Positions 24,649 through 31,993 of a stretch of 64,000 nt of DNA are shown piece after piece. The stretch covers positions 6,014,001 to 6,078,000 of the forward strand of contig NZ_PGES01000001.1 in the NCBI RefSeq assembly GCF_002797895.1, read 5' to 3'. The stretch is from Janthinobacterium sp. 67 (GTDB lineage: Bacteria; Pseudomonadota; Gammaproteobacteria; Burkholderiales; Burkholderiaceae_D). Under the pieces are notes generated by a model that searched no databases, was not told where the DNA came from, and saw only the letters and a list, made by a program, of their open reading frames with translations. Both the position numbers and the translations under genes were made by a program. The first letter of the stretch is position 1; the number at the start of each line of letters is the position of its first letter.

Positions 24649-25548
24649 ATGAAAAAAGCTCACTACACCACCATTCCCGGCCTGCTGGCCATGGCCGCCT
24701 TTGTCGCCGCCTGCAGCTCCGCACCGACCACCACCAGCCTGCTCGACCAGACGCGCGGCGATTACATGGCGGCGCAATCGAATCCGCTGGTGTCGACTTA
24801 TGCGCCACGCGAATTCCGCGAAGCGAGCGCTGCGCTGGAAGCGGCAAACGCGGCCGCCACGCGCCAGGACGATAGCGAAAAAGTCGACAAGCTGGCCTAC
24901 CTGGCCAAGCAAAAGATAGCCACGGCGCAAGAAGTCGCCAAGCAGAAGGCGGCTGAGGCGGACATCGCCAACGCCGGCAAGCAGCGCGACCAGTTGCGCC
25001 TCGATGCGCGCACGCAGCAGGCTGACCAGGCCACGGCGCGCGCCCAGTCGGCGCAAGCCGATGCGGAAGCGGCCAAGGCCCAGGCGCAAGCGGCTGAAGC
25101 GTCGGCCCGCGATGCGCAAGCCCGCGCCGCCGGACTCGAAGCGCAACTGGCCGACCTGGCCGCCAAGAAAACCGAGCGCGGCATGGTCATTACCTTGGGC
25201 GACGTGCTGTTTGGCACGGACAAGGCGAATTTGACGGCCGATGGCGCGAATACGGCCCGCAAGCTGGCCGACGTGCTGAAAAACAATCCGCAGCGCACCG
25301 TGCTGATCGAAGGCTTTACGGATAGCACGGGCGGTTCCGCGCACAATCTGGAATTGTCGCAACGCCGCGCCGAATCCGTGCGCAATGCCCTGCTGGAGCA
25401 AGGCATCAGCCGCGATCGCATCGCCACCAAAGGCTATGGCGCCGCCTATCCGGCCGCCGGCAATGATACGGCGGCGAACCGCCAGCTGAATCGCCGGGTG
25501 GAAATCGTCTTGTCCGAGGACAACACGGCGATTCCCGCCCGCCGTTAA
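24649..25548 (+). CDS. OmpA family lipoprotein with DUF4398 coiled coil
   Basis: A 299-aa lipoprotein with lipobox FVAACSS (Cys near residue 22). It contains a DUF4398 segment (EASAALEAANAAATRQD), a long Ala/Gln/Glu coiled coil (about residues 85-170), and a C-terminal OmpA peptidoglycan-binding domain (DVLFGTDKANLTADG, EGFTDSTGGSAHNLELSQRR, NRQLNRRVEIVLSE). The coiled coil can hold the OmpA domain at a distance from the outer membrane, giving envelope cross-linking. It is co-transcribed with the small DUF4398 lipoprotein upstream. Confidence 0.9.
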   Translation: MKKAHYTTIPGLLAMAAFVAACSSAPTTTSLLDQTRGDYMAAQSNPLVSTYAPREFREASAALEAANAAATRQDDSEKVDKLAYLAKQKIATAQEVAKQKAAEADIANAGKQRDQLRLDARTQQADQATARAQSAQADAEAAKAQAQAAEASARDAQARAAGLEAQLADLAAKKTERGMVITLGDVLFGTDKANLTADGANTARKLADVLKNNPQRTVLIEGFTDSTGGSAHNLELSQRRAESVRNALLEQGISRDRIATKGYGAAYPAAGNDTAANRQLNRRVEIVLSEDNTAIPARR

Positions 25549-25634
25549 ACGCCTTCAAGCGTTGTAGTCGCTAAAGGCAGCACCGGCCGAACCTTGGCCG
25601 GTGGATACCCACGCAAGTATTGAAAGGAAGCATC

Positions 25635-26171
25635 ATGACACCAACATCTGTTGAGATCCCAGCCGGCATCGACACGGCGGCCATCCGCGCCGCCGCGAAA
25701 AACCTGGACGACGGCGCGGTGACGGCCGGCTACCAGGCCGACCGCGAGGAGCTGATCACCCTGCTGAATGGGGCGCTGGCCACCGAACTGGTGTGTATCG
25801 CGCGCTATAAACGCCATTACTACACCGTGAGCGGACGCGACAACGGCAGCATCAAGGCCGAGTTCCTCGAGCATGCGCAGCAGGAGCAGGAACACGCCGA
25901 CTGGCTGGCCGAACGCATCGTGCAATTGAATGGCAAGCCGGATTTTAATCCTGCAACATTGCTTGCGCGTAGCCATGCCGAGTATGATGACTCCGAAGAC
26001 GTGCAAAGCATGGTGCGTGCCAACCTGATCGCGGAGCGGGTGGCGATCGAGTCCTACCGCCAGATGATCGTCAAAATCGGCGACAAGGATCCGACCACAC
26101 GCCACTTGCTGATCAAGATCATGGCTGTCGAGGAAGAGCACGCCGATGATATGCGCGATCTGATGGAATAG
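25635..26171 (+). CDS. bacterioferritin-like / ferritin-like diiron protein
   Basis: A 178-aa four-helix protein. The ATG at 25635 is preceded by GAAAGGAAG, which favours it over the in-frame TTG at 25620. Diiron-type ligand motifs are visible: ALATELVCIARYKRHYY (first E), LEHAQQEQEHADWLAERI (ExxH), LIAERVAIESYRQM (E), and AVEEEHADDMRDL (ExxH). These place it in the Bfr/Dps-like ferritin superfamily. A likely role is iron storage or protection against peroxide. No partner ferredoxin is adjacent. Confidence 0.82.
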   Translation: MTPTSVEIPAGIDTAAIRAAAKNLDDGAVTAGYQADREELITLLNGALATELVCIARYKRHYYTVSGRDNGSIKAEFLEHAQQEQEHADWLAERIVQLNGKPDFNPATLLARSHAEYDDSEDVQSMVRANLIAERVAIESYRQMIVKIGDKDPTTRHLLIKIMAVEEEHADDMRDLME

Positions 26172-26229
26172 TGTTTTTGAGTAAAGTAGGTATAGTAACT
26201 ACATTCATCCATAGCTAAGGAGCTAAACC

Positions 26230-26532
26230 ATGTTGGAAAACAATATCACCACCGTCAATAACGATGTCAAAACCCTGGTCAAGGATGCGCAAGCCCTGTT
26301 CAGCGCCGCTGCCGCCCTGACCGGCGAAAAGGCCGACGAAGTGCGCGTCAAGGGCATGAAAACCCTGGATGCCGCCCTGGCCAAGGCGCATGAAGCGCAA
26401 GCGTCGGCCATCGTCGCCACCAAGCAGATGGCTGCCCAGGCGGACGGCTATGTCAAGGAAAACCCATGGCGTACGGTGGCTGTCGCCGCTGGCGTCGGCG
26501 TGCTGGTCGGCTTCATCCTGGGCCGCAAGTAA
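26230..26532 (+). CDS. yqjD: DUF883 (ElaB/YqjD) family protein
   Basis: A 100-aa protein with a soluble helical N-terminus (NDVKTLVKDAQALFSAAA) and a C-terminal anchor NPWRTVAVAAGVGVLVGFILGRK, the exact hallmark of the YqjD/ElaB/YgaM family. E. coli YqjD is a stationary-phase, inner-membrane, ribosome-binding protein. AAGGAGC precedes the ATG. First gene of an operon with the next two, which matches the yqjD-yqjE-yqjK order. Confidence 0.9.
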   Translation: MLENNITTVNNDVKTLVKDAQALFSAAAALTGEKADEVRVKGMKTLDAALAKAHEAQASAIVATKQMAAQADGYVKENPWRTVAVAAGVGVLVGFILGRK

Positions 26533-26550
26533 TCCACTGTCAGGAGCGAT

Positions 26551-26937
26551 ATGGACAAGTCTGCTACGTCTCACCAGGGGCCGGGATTGATCGGCTCGGT
26601 CGCCGGCCTGGCCAAAAACGCCGTCGGACTGATGTTGTCGCGGCTGGAACTGGCCACCATCGAACTGTCGGAAGTGCGCAATCACATGCTGCAGCTGGTT
26701 GTCATTTTCGCGCTGGCGACGGTGGCGGGCTTGTTTGCCATTGCTTACGGCAGCGTGCTGATCGTTTTCCTGGCCTGGGATAGTCTGGGCTGGAAGATCC
26801 TCGCCATCATGACGGTCGTGTTCGTACTGCTGGCCATCGCCCTGGTCCTGTATGCGCGCGCCATGCTGCGTCAAGGAAAGCTGTCCATGCCCGCCACCAT
26901 GGCGGAATTGAAGGCCGACCGCGACATGCTGATGTAA
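26551..26937 (+). CDS. yqjE: YqjE-like, phage-holin-superfamily membrane protein
   Basis: A 128-aa protein with a polar N-terminus, the conserved LMLSRLELATIELSEVR segment, and two hydrophobic helices (LVVIFALATVAGLFAIAYG; ILAIMTVVFVLLAIALVLY). This is the DUF1469/Holin_3_6 family to which E. coli YqjE belongs. Despite the holin name, the context is the chromosomal yqjD-E-K operon, not a prophage. It starts 18 bases after the DUF883 gene. Confidence 0.87.
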   Translation: MDKSATSHQGPGLIGSVAGLAKNAVGLMLSRLELATIELSEVRNHMLQLVVIFALATVAGLFAIAYGSVLIVFLAWDSLGWKILAIMTVVFVLLAIALVLYARAMLRQGKLSMPATMAELKADRDMLM

Positions 26938-26958
26938 GCTGCCTCACGAGGAGAATTC

Positions 26959-27297
26959 ATGTCGGAACACGACAAACTGGCGGCGCAAGCCGCCCGCAAG
27001 CGCCTGCTGATCGCCCAGGGCGAAATGTACCGCGTGGGCATCGTGCATGCGCGTGCCAACGTGGGCTATGCATTGCGTCCTGAATCGCTGTTGCAGGGCG
27101 TCGTCGAGACGGCTGTCGGCTTTGCCGGCCACCGCGTCGAATCGCTGCTGGCGCCGGGCGGCATGCGTTTGCAAGGCGCCATGCCGTATGTGCTGACGGC
27201 GTTATCGTTTATCGGACGCAAGAAGCTGGTGAAACCGGCCCTGGTCCTCGTGGCCGTGGCCGCCGTTGCCGCCAGCTGGCTGCGCCGCAAGCGCTGA
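26959..27297 (+). CDS. YqjK-like small membrane protein
   Basis: A 112-aa protein with a basic helical N-terminus and a C-terminal hydrophobic helix followed by arginines (LVAVAAVAASWLRRKR). Position as third gene after yqjD and yqjE homologues, with AGGAGAA in front, suggests the YqjK role, although sequence similarity to YqjK is weak by eye. Function unknown. Confidence 0.7.
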   Translation: MSEHDKLAAQAARKRLLIAQGEMYRVGIVHARANVGYALRPESLLQGVVETAVGFAGHRVESLLAPGGMRLQGAMPYVLTALSFIGRKKLVKPALVLVAVAAVAASWLRRKR

Positions 27298-27313
27298 CGC
27301 TGGAATCGCCCGG

Positions 27314-27341
27314 AACGCCGTCATCGACGGCGTTTTTTTTT
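27314..27341 (+). terminator. intrinsic terminator of the yqjDEK-like operon
   Basis: Stem aacgccgtc / gacggcgtt with an atc loop, then a run of nine T (27333-27341). The last eight T are the left target-site copy of the IS1595-family insertion that starts at 27342. Confidence 0.9.
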
Positions 27342-28401
27342 GGCTCTGTCATCGGCAAGTAGGGGAAATGCCGGAATCTTCCTGTGGCCGTGCTGTCTGA
27401 CTCTGCATACTCACTCTGCGGGAGCCAATCATGCGGCCAGCCGAATGGATCACCTTGATTGCGCAGTTTGCCCGGTTGAGCCGACGTCAGCGGCAAGCAG
27501 GCATTGCCCTGCTGCATGGCAACCCTCCACACGACGCGACCATCGCGCTGCTGGAAAGTGTGGCCCAGCCGCGATTGGCCTGTCCCGCCTGCCATTCAGA
27601 CCACTTGCACCGGCACGGCCATGCGCACGGACTGCAGCGCTACCGCTGCGTGCCCTGCGGGCGCACCTTCAATGCGCTCACCGGCACCCCGCTGGCCCGC
27701 TTGCGCCACAAGGCGCTGTGGCTCGACTACGCCGATTGTCTGCTGGCATCGGATTCCGTGCGCAAGGCGGCATTGCAGCTGGGCGTGCACCGCAACACCA
27801 CCTTTCGCTGGCGCCACCGGTTTTTATCGCTGGCAAAGACGGACCGGCCGCATGGCCTGCATGGCATTGCCGAGGCCGACGAGCTGTATCTGCTGGAATC
27901 GGAAAAGGGCGCCAGAACAATGACGCGTCCTGCCCGTCGCCGGGGCGGCCATGCCCACAAGCGCGGCATTTCCAATGAACAGGTCTGCATCCTGGTGGCG
28001 CGCGACCGCACGGGCCAGACCCTGGATTTCGTCACGGGCAAAGGAGCGCTAACCAAGGCGCAGTTGCACCACTGTTTATTGCCCGTCATCGACAAGGACG
28101 TGCTGCTGGTCACCGATGGCCATGCCGCCTACCGGGCTTTTGCGAGGGAAGCTCGTATCAGCCACCAGGCCGTCAACTTGCGCGCCGGCATCCGCGTGCA
28201 GGGCGCCGCCCACGTGCAGAACGTCAACGCCTATCACAGCCGATTACGACAATGGCTGGGGCCGTTTCATGGCGTGGCGACGCGCTACCTGCCGAACTAT
28301 CTGGGATGGCGCTGGATACTCGATGCCAGGCGCATCCGCTCACCCGAAACGTTATTGAAGGCAACATTGGGCGCATTCCCACATCTGACGGTGACATAGC
28401 C
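27342..28401 (+). mobile_element. IS1595-family insertion sequence, complete
   Basis: A 1060-bp element. The ends are imperfect inverted repeats of about 30 bp beginning GGCTcTGTCAtCGgCA at the left and GGCTaTGTCAcCGtCA at the right (read inward). It is flanked by TTTTTTTT on both sides (27334-27341 and 28402-28409), an 8-bp duplication as expected for IS1595. It contains a single transposase gene whose TAG stop lies within the right inverted repeat. Both ends and the gene are intact, so it is potentially active. Because the target is a homopolymer, the duplication alone is weaker evidence than usual. Confidence 0.85.
27431..28399 (+). CDS. IS1595-family transposase
   Basis: A 322-aa transposase. 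It has an N-terminal zinc ribbon (CPACHSDHLHRHGHAHGLQ then YRCVPCG), a helix-turn-helix (VRKAALQLGVHRNTTFRWRHRF), and an ISXO2-type catalytic core with acidic residues in EADELYLLES and LLVTDGHAAY. In place of the usual final Glu, the third catalytic region reads HVQNVNAYHSRLRQWL, which fits the DDN variant known in some IS1595 groups. The FHGVATRYLPNYLGWRW ending is typical. No frameshift or premature stop. Its codon use resembles the host. Confidence 0.9.
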   Translation: MRPAEWITLIAQFARLSRRQRQAGIALLHGNPPHDATIALLESVAQPRLACPACHSDHLHRHGHAHGLQRYRCVPCGRTFNALTGTPLARLRHKALWLDYADCLLASDSVRKAALQLGVHRNTTFRWRHRFLSLAKTDRPHGLHGIAEADELYLLESEKGARTMTRPARRRGGHAHKRGISNEQVCILVARDRTGQTLDFVTGKGALTKAQLHHCLLPVIDKDVLLVTDGHAAYRAFAREARISHQAVNLRAGIRVQGAAHVQNVNAYHSRLRQWLGPFHGVATRYLPNYLGWRWILDARRIRSPETLLKATLGAFPHLTVT

Positions 28402-28495
28402 TTTTTTTTGCCCGTACCCAACGTCCGGCGCAGACAGGCGCAATCCCTTACAATGATTCACGCCGCACCCGCGCGGCGGACAGAGGGCCATCTTG

Positions 28496-29650
28496 ATGAC
28501 GAATTCGAAGACACCGATCAATCAGTTAAATCCCTCGCGCCTGCGCATCGTGCTGGTGCTGCAGGGCGGTGGCGCACTGGGCGCCTACCAGGCCGGCGTC
28601 TACCACGCGCTCCACGAACATGGCCTGGTCCCCGACTGGGTGGTGGGCACCTCGATCGGCGCCATCAATGCGGCCATTCTGGCTGGCAACAAGCACGAGG
28701 ACAGGCTCGTGCGTTTAAAACAGTTCTGGCAGCGTGTGGAGCACCGCGACAGCGTCGACATGAACCTCGTATCGGACCAGCAGCGCCGCTCGAACATCTG
28801 GCTGGCCACGCTCGATACCGTGCTGCGCGGCGTGCCAGGCTTCTTCAAGCCGCGCACTTTCAGCCTGTTTCCCGCCGGAATCGCCGTCAAGCCGGAAGAG
28901 GCCAGTTTTTACGATACCAGCGAGCTGGCCAGCACCCTCGAGGAACTGGTCGATTTCGATTACCTGAACGAGCCCGGCGGCATGCGCCTGACGGTCAACG
29001 CGCTGCGCGTCAAATGCGGCAGCTTGACCAGTTTCGACAGCCAGCAGCAGCCCCTGACGGCCGATCATATCCGCGCCAGCGGCGCCTTGCCGCCCGGCTT
29101 TGCCGGCGTGCGCGTCGATGGCGATCTATATTGGGATGGCGGCCTGTATTCGAACACGCCGCTGGAAACCGTGCTCGACGACACGCCTCACGTCGACACC
29201 CTGGTCTTCATGGTGGACCTGTGGAGCTCGGAAGGACCGGAACCGACCACGCTCGACGAGGTGCAGACGCGGCAAAAGGACGTCACTTTCGCGTCGCGCT
29301 CGAAGCGGCACATCGCCGATTACGTCAGCACGCACACCTTGCAGCGCAAATTGCGCGAACTGTACGCCAACCTGCCCGACACCAAGCACAACCGCCAACA
29401 GACGGAAGAGCTGGTAGCGCTGGGCTGCGACAGCACCATGCACATCGTGCGCCTGCCGTATGCGGGGCGCGACTGGCACATGGCGGCCAAGGACATCAAT
29501 TTCTCCAAGGGCTCCATCGAATGGCGCTGGGAGCAGGGCTACCAGGATGGCTTGCGCGCGATCAAGGCGGCCGGCTGGCTCGCCTTTGTCACGGAAGACA
29601 CGCCGCTCGTGGTGCACGAATTGCCGCCATACGAACGCGACGCCGCTTAG
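28496..29650 (+). CDS. patatin-like phospholipase
   Basis: A 384-aa hydrolase. The ATG at 28496 is preferred to the TTG at 28493. Patatin features in order are the oxyanion loop VLQGGGALGAYQAGV (near residue 20), nucleophile elbow GTSIG (near residue 51) and the second dyad member in DGGLYSNTPLE. The C-terminal half matches DUF3734, seen in bacterial patatins of this type. Expected to be an acyl-hydrolase on phospholipids, possibly cytoplasmic or membrane-bound; there is no signal peptide. The IS element lies 86 bases upstream and may have altered its promoter region. Confidence 0.9.
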   Translation: MTNSKTPINQLNPSRLRIVLVLQGGGALGAYQAGVYHALHEHGLVPDWVVGTSIGAINAAILAGNKHEDRLVRLKQFWQRVEHRDSVDMNLVSDQQRRSNIWLATLDTVLRGVPGFFKPRTFSLFPAGIAVKPEEASFYDTSELASTLEELVDFDYLNEPGGMRLTVNALRVKCGSLTSFDSQQQPLTADHIRASGALPPGFAGVRVDGDLYWDGGLYSNTPLETVLDDTPHVDTLVFMVDLWSSEGPEPTTLDEVQTRQKDVTFASRSKRHIADYVSTHTLQRKLRELYANLPDTKHNRQQTEELVALGCDSTMHIVRLPYAGRDWHMAAKDINFSKGSIEWRWEQGYQDGLRAIKAAGWLAFVTEDTPLVVHELPPYERDAA

Positions 29651-29711
29651 TGACGGCTGTCAAAACCTGCTGCGCGACGGTTTTGCCAGGCGTTGCAACA
29701 GCATCCCTGCA

Positions 29712-30014
29712 TCACTGCGGATGGGCCGCCATACGCAGTTTTTCCGCGTTCGCCATGTCTTGCCGGTACGTGTCTTGCGCGTCCTTCAGGCAGGTGGCGC
29801 GCGTGGCGGACGGTTCCGTACGGCAGGCTTTCCTGGCCTCGGCCAGGGCGGCGGCGATTTCCTTGCGCAGGGTGCGCAGCTGGGCTTGCGCCGTGCTGTC
29901 TTCCTGGTACCAGCGCTGCGGGTCGCCCGGCTGTGGCGTGGCCGTCTGGGCCAGGGCCAGCGGCGCCACGCTGCAGGCGAGCAGGGTGGCCAAGAGTGTG
30001 TTGTGGATGGTCAT
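29712..30014 (-). CDS. small periplasmic hypothetical protein
   Basis: A 100-aa protein with a signal peptide (HNTLLATLLACSVAPLALAQ). A charged helical mature part carries two cysteines (KACRTEP; ATCLKDA) that could pair. AAGGAGGAAAT gives a very strong ribosome binding site for the ATG at 30014. No family recognised. It is separated from the upstream DUF3309 gene by a terminator, so it has its own promoter or depends on read-through. Confidence 0.75.
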   Translation of the reverse strand: MTIHNTLLATLLACSVAPLALAQTATPQPGDPQRWYQEDSTAQAQLRTLRKEIAAALAEARKACRTEPSATRATCLKDAQDTYRQDMANAEKLRMAAHPQ

Positions 30015-30033
30015 GATATTTCCTCCTTGAAAT

Positions 30034-30060
30034 AAAAAAGGCGCCGTAGCGCCTTTTTTT
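30034..30060. terminator. intrinsic terminator after DUF3309 gene
   Basis: Stem ggcgc / gcgcc extended by aaaaaa / tttttt arms, loop cgta. It overlaps the DUF3309 stop codon and ends 20 bases before the next minus-strand gene's start codon. Confidence 0.85.
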
Positions 30061-30211
30061 ACAACCTGCCCGTCAGTAATAGCAGGATCAGTATCACTAC
30101 GACGAGGCCGGCGATGCCGCTGGGGCCGTAACCCCAGTTGCGGCTGTGCGGCCAGGTAGGCAGGACGCCGACCAGGGCCAGGATCAAGATGATCAGAATG
30201 ATGGTGCCCAT
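30059..30211 (-). CDS. DUF3309 family small membrane protein
   Basis: A 50-residue protein that is nearly the DUF3309 consensus: MGTIILIILILALVGVLPTW, then PHSRNWGYGPSGIAGL and a second helix VVVILILLLLTGRL. The start at 30211 follows AAGGAGATACC. The family is two short hydrophobic helices joined by an aromatic/Gly turn; its function is unknown. Confidence 0.9.
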   Translation of the reverse strand: MGTIILIILILALVGVLPTWPHSRNWGYGPSGIAGLVVVILILLLLTGRL

Positions 30212-30270
30212 GGTATCTCCTTGTTGGTGCATGGTCCGGCGCGGGCTTGCGGGCAAGCGCGGCCAGTGGA

Positions 30271-30717
30271 TTAATAGCGGTAGACGCGGCCGTCGACGAC
30301 GCGCACGCGGTTACCCGGGCGCAAATCATTCGCGTTGTCCTGCACCACGGTGCGGTATTCGCCGTTGTCGAGGCGCACACTGATCTGGTAAGCCTGCGCC
30401 TGCTGCCTGCGGCCTTCTACCTGGTTGCCCACGACGCCGCCGGCGACGGCGCCCGCCACGGTGGCGGCCGTGCGGCCGCTGCCCGAGCCGATGGTATTGC
30501 CCAGCAGTGCGCCGGCGATGCCGCCCACCACGGCGCCTGCGCCGCTCGTTTGGCCGCCGCCTTGCACGATCTGGATGGAATCGACGGTGCCATACATGGC
30601 GGACTCAGGCTGATTGGCCGGGTAATATTGTTGTGATTGGGAAGGGCCTGTGGCGCAACCGCTGAGTACGGCGGTGGCGGCGAGCATCAGTGCAGCCAAG
30701 GTGGCGTTGGTTTTCAT
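30271..30717 (-). CDS. SlyB-like glycine-zipper lipoprotein
   Basis: A 148-aa lipoprotein with lipobox LSGCAT (Cys near residue 21). It has the motif YGTVDSIQIVQGGGQTSGAGAVVGGIAGALLGN, a second Gly-zipper, and a C-terminal SH3-like module (VRLDNGEYRTVVQDN...GNRVRVVDGRVYRY). This is the 17-kDa antigen/SlyB architecture. It shares its C-terminal module with the protein at 19831-20484. Likely an outer-membrane stress lipoprotein. Confidence 0.88.
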   Translation of the reverse strand: MKTNATLAALMLAATAVLSGCATGPSQSQQYYPANQPESAMYGTVDSIQIVQGGGQTSGAGAVVGGIAGALLGNTIGSGSGRTAATVAGAVAGGVVGNQVEGRRQQAQAYQISVRLDNGEYRTVVQDNANDLRPGNRVRVVDGRVYRY

Positions 30718-30972
30718 TTTATTCTCCTGACGAGGTAAGGGTGTCATGCCATCTTAGTCAGGCCCCCGTTTCCGGTCTGTACGCTGCCGCACGTACTTAT
30801 TCGCTGCCAGCGCGGTTGGGGTCCCGCACAAATGTTGTTATTTCTTCCTGCGTGCCTGCTTGTTTCAAAATAAATTGCTTGTGTACGGCAGCGTACAGAA
30901 GAATGGGGGCGATCCACGTAAAACGGTAGTCATGCCAAGCAGACATGCTTGGTAACACCAGGGAGAAAATAT

Positions 30973-31527
30973 ATGAACAAGAACAAGCTCTTCACCGCCG
31001 TCGTCGTCAGCCTCGCATGTGCCGCCTGGGGCGGCCAGGCAGCGGCCGCCACGCCGGAAGCGAAAGCAGCCTACAAGGCCGCCAATGAGCAGGCGGCCCT
31101 GAACTACAAGCTGGCGCATGCCGAGTGCGAAAAAATCACGGGCAACCCGAAGGATGTCTGCATCGCCGAAGCGAAAGCCGTGCGCACCTACGATGAAGCC
31201 GTGGCGCAGGCGCAATACACGAACACCCTGCGTGCCTACACCAAGGCGCGCATCAAGATTGCCGATGCCAATTACGACGTCGACCTGGCGCGCTGCAATG
31301 CGCTGACGGGCAACGACAAGGATGTCTGCGTCAAGCTGGCCAAGTCCACCAAGGTGGCGGCCCTGGCCGACGCGAAGGCGGACAAGAAAGTCATCGAAGC
31401 GCGCAGCGATGCGCGTGAAGCAAAAAGAAAAGCCGAGTACAAGGTCGCGACAGAAAAATGCGATGCATTAGCCGGCGCAGCCAAGGATGACTGTATCAAG
31501 GCTGCAAAAACCCAGTTTGGCTACTGA
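30973..31527 (+). CDS. periplasmic helical protein with three paired-cysteine repeats
   Basis: A 184-aa secreted protein. The ATG at 30973 follows GGGAGAAAAT; the signal peptide ends GGQAAAA. The mature part is Ala/Lys-rich helix with three degenerate repeats of the form C-x10-C: CEKITGNPKDVC, CNALTGNDKDVC and CDALAGAAKDDC, each followed by I/V-x-x-AK. The cysteine pairs probably form helical hairpins locked by disulfides, the repeats being about 55-60 residues apart. Similar proteins are sometimes labelled 'cell envelope biogenesis protein TolA', which I consider only compositional. Confidence 0.75.
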   Translation: MNKNKLFTAVVVSLACAAWGGQAAAATPEAKAAYKAANEQAALNYKLAHAECEKITGNPKDVCIAEAKAVRTYDEAVAQAQYTNTLRAYTKARIKIADANYDVDLARCNALTGNDKDVCVKLAKSTKVAALADAKADKKVIEARSDAREAKRKAEYKVATEKCDALAGAAKDDCIKAAKTQFGY

Positions 31528-31609
31528 GCTCCATCCGGCGCGCAGTCACCACACTGGTATAAGAAGCTCATTGTGAGCACATTGATTGACCACTCCTAAG
31601 GAAAAAACC

Positions 31610-31921
31610 ATGAAATTCACTAAATCTATCGCTACCGGCCTTTTCGTCGCTTCCCTGTTCGCCGTTGCAGGCTGCGCTTCGACCCCAACCAAGGAAGGCA
31701 CGGGCGAGTACATCGACGACGCCGCGATCACCACCAAGGTGAAAGCCAGCATCTTCAACGAGCCTACCCTGAAATCGACGGAAATCAACGTGGAAACCTT
31801 CAAGGGCGTGGTTCAGCTGAGCGGCTTCGTTGCCCAGCCAGCCGATGCCGCCAAAGCGGGTGAAGTTGCCCGTGGCGTCAAGGGCGTGAAGTCGGTGAAA
31901 AACGACATCCGCGTCAAGTAA
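31610..31921 (+). CDS. BON-domain lipoprotein (OsmY-like)
   Basis: A 103-aa lipoprotein with lipobox AVAGCAS (Cys near residue 22). A single BON domain follows: DDAAITTKVKASIFNEPTLKS then INVETFKGVVQLSGFV and GVKGVKSVKNDIRV. BON domains bind phospholipid membranes, and relatives such as OsmY and DolP act in envelope stress. TAAGGA precedes the ATG. It stands between the Cys-repeat protein and the second AI-2E permease. Confidence 0.9.
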   Translation: MKFTKSIATGLFVASLFAVAGCASTPTKEGTGEYIDDAAITTKVKASIFNEPTLKSTEINVETFKGVVQLSGFVAQPADAAKAGEVARGVKGVKSVKNDIRVK

Positions 31922-31993
31922 TGGCCTGACCCGCCGCAGCGGCCAGCCCCACGGCTGGCTCTGCGGCCCACCACCGACCGTCGCGGGAATCGC

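Noticed and set aside
26551-26937. 'Phage holin' signal as evidence of a prophage
   Set aside because: The protein is a YqjE homologue in a yqjDEK-like operon; no phage genes are nearby.
28410-28495. TACAAT at 28449-28454 as promoter of the patatin gene
   Set aside because: No acceptable -35 at 17 bp; not supported enough to annotate.
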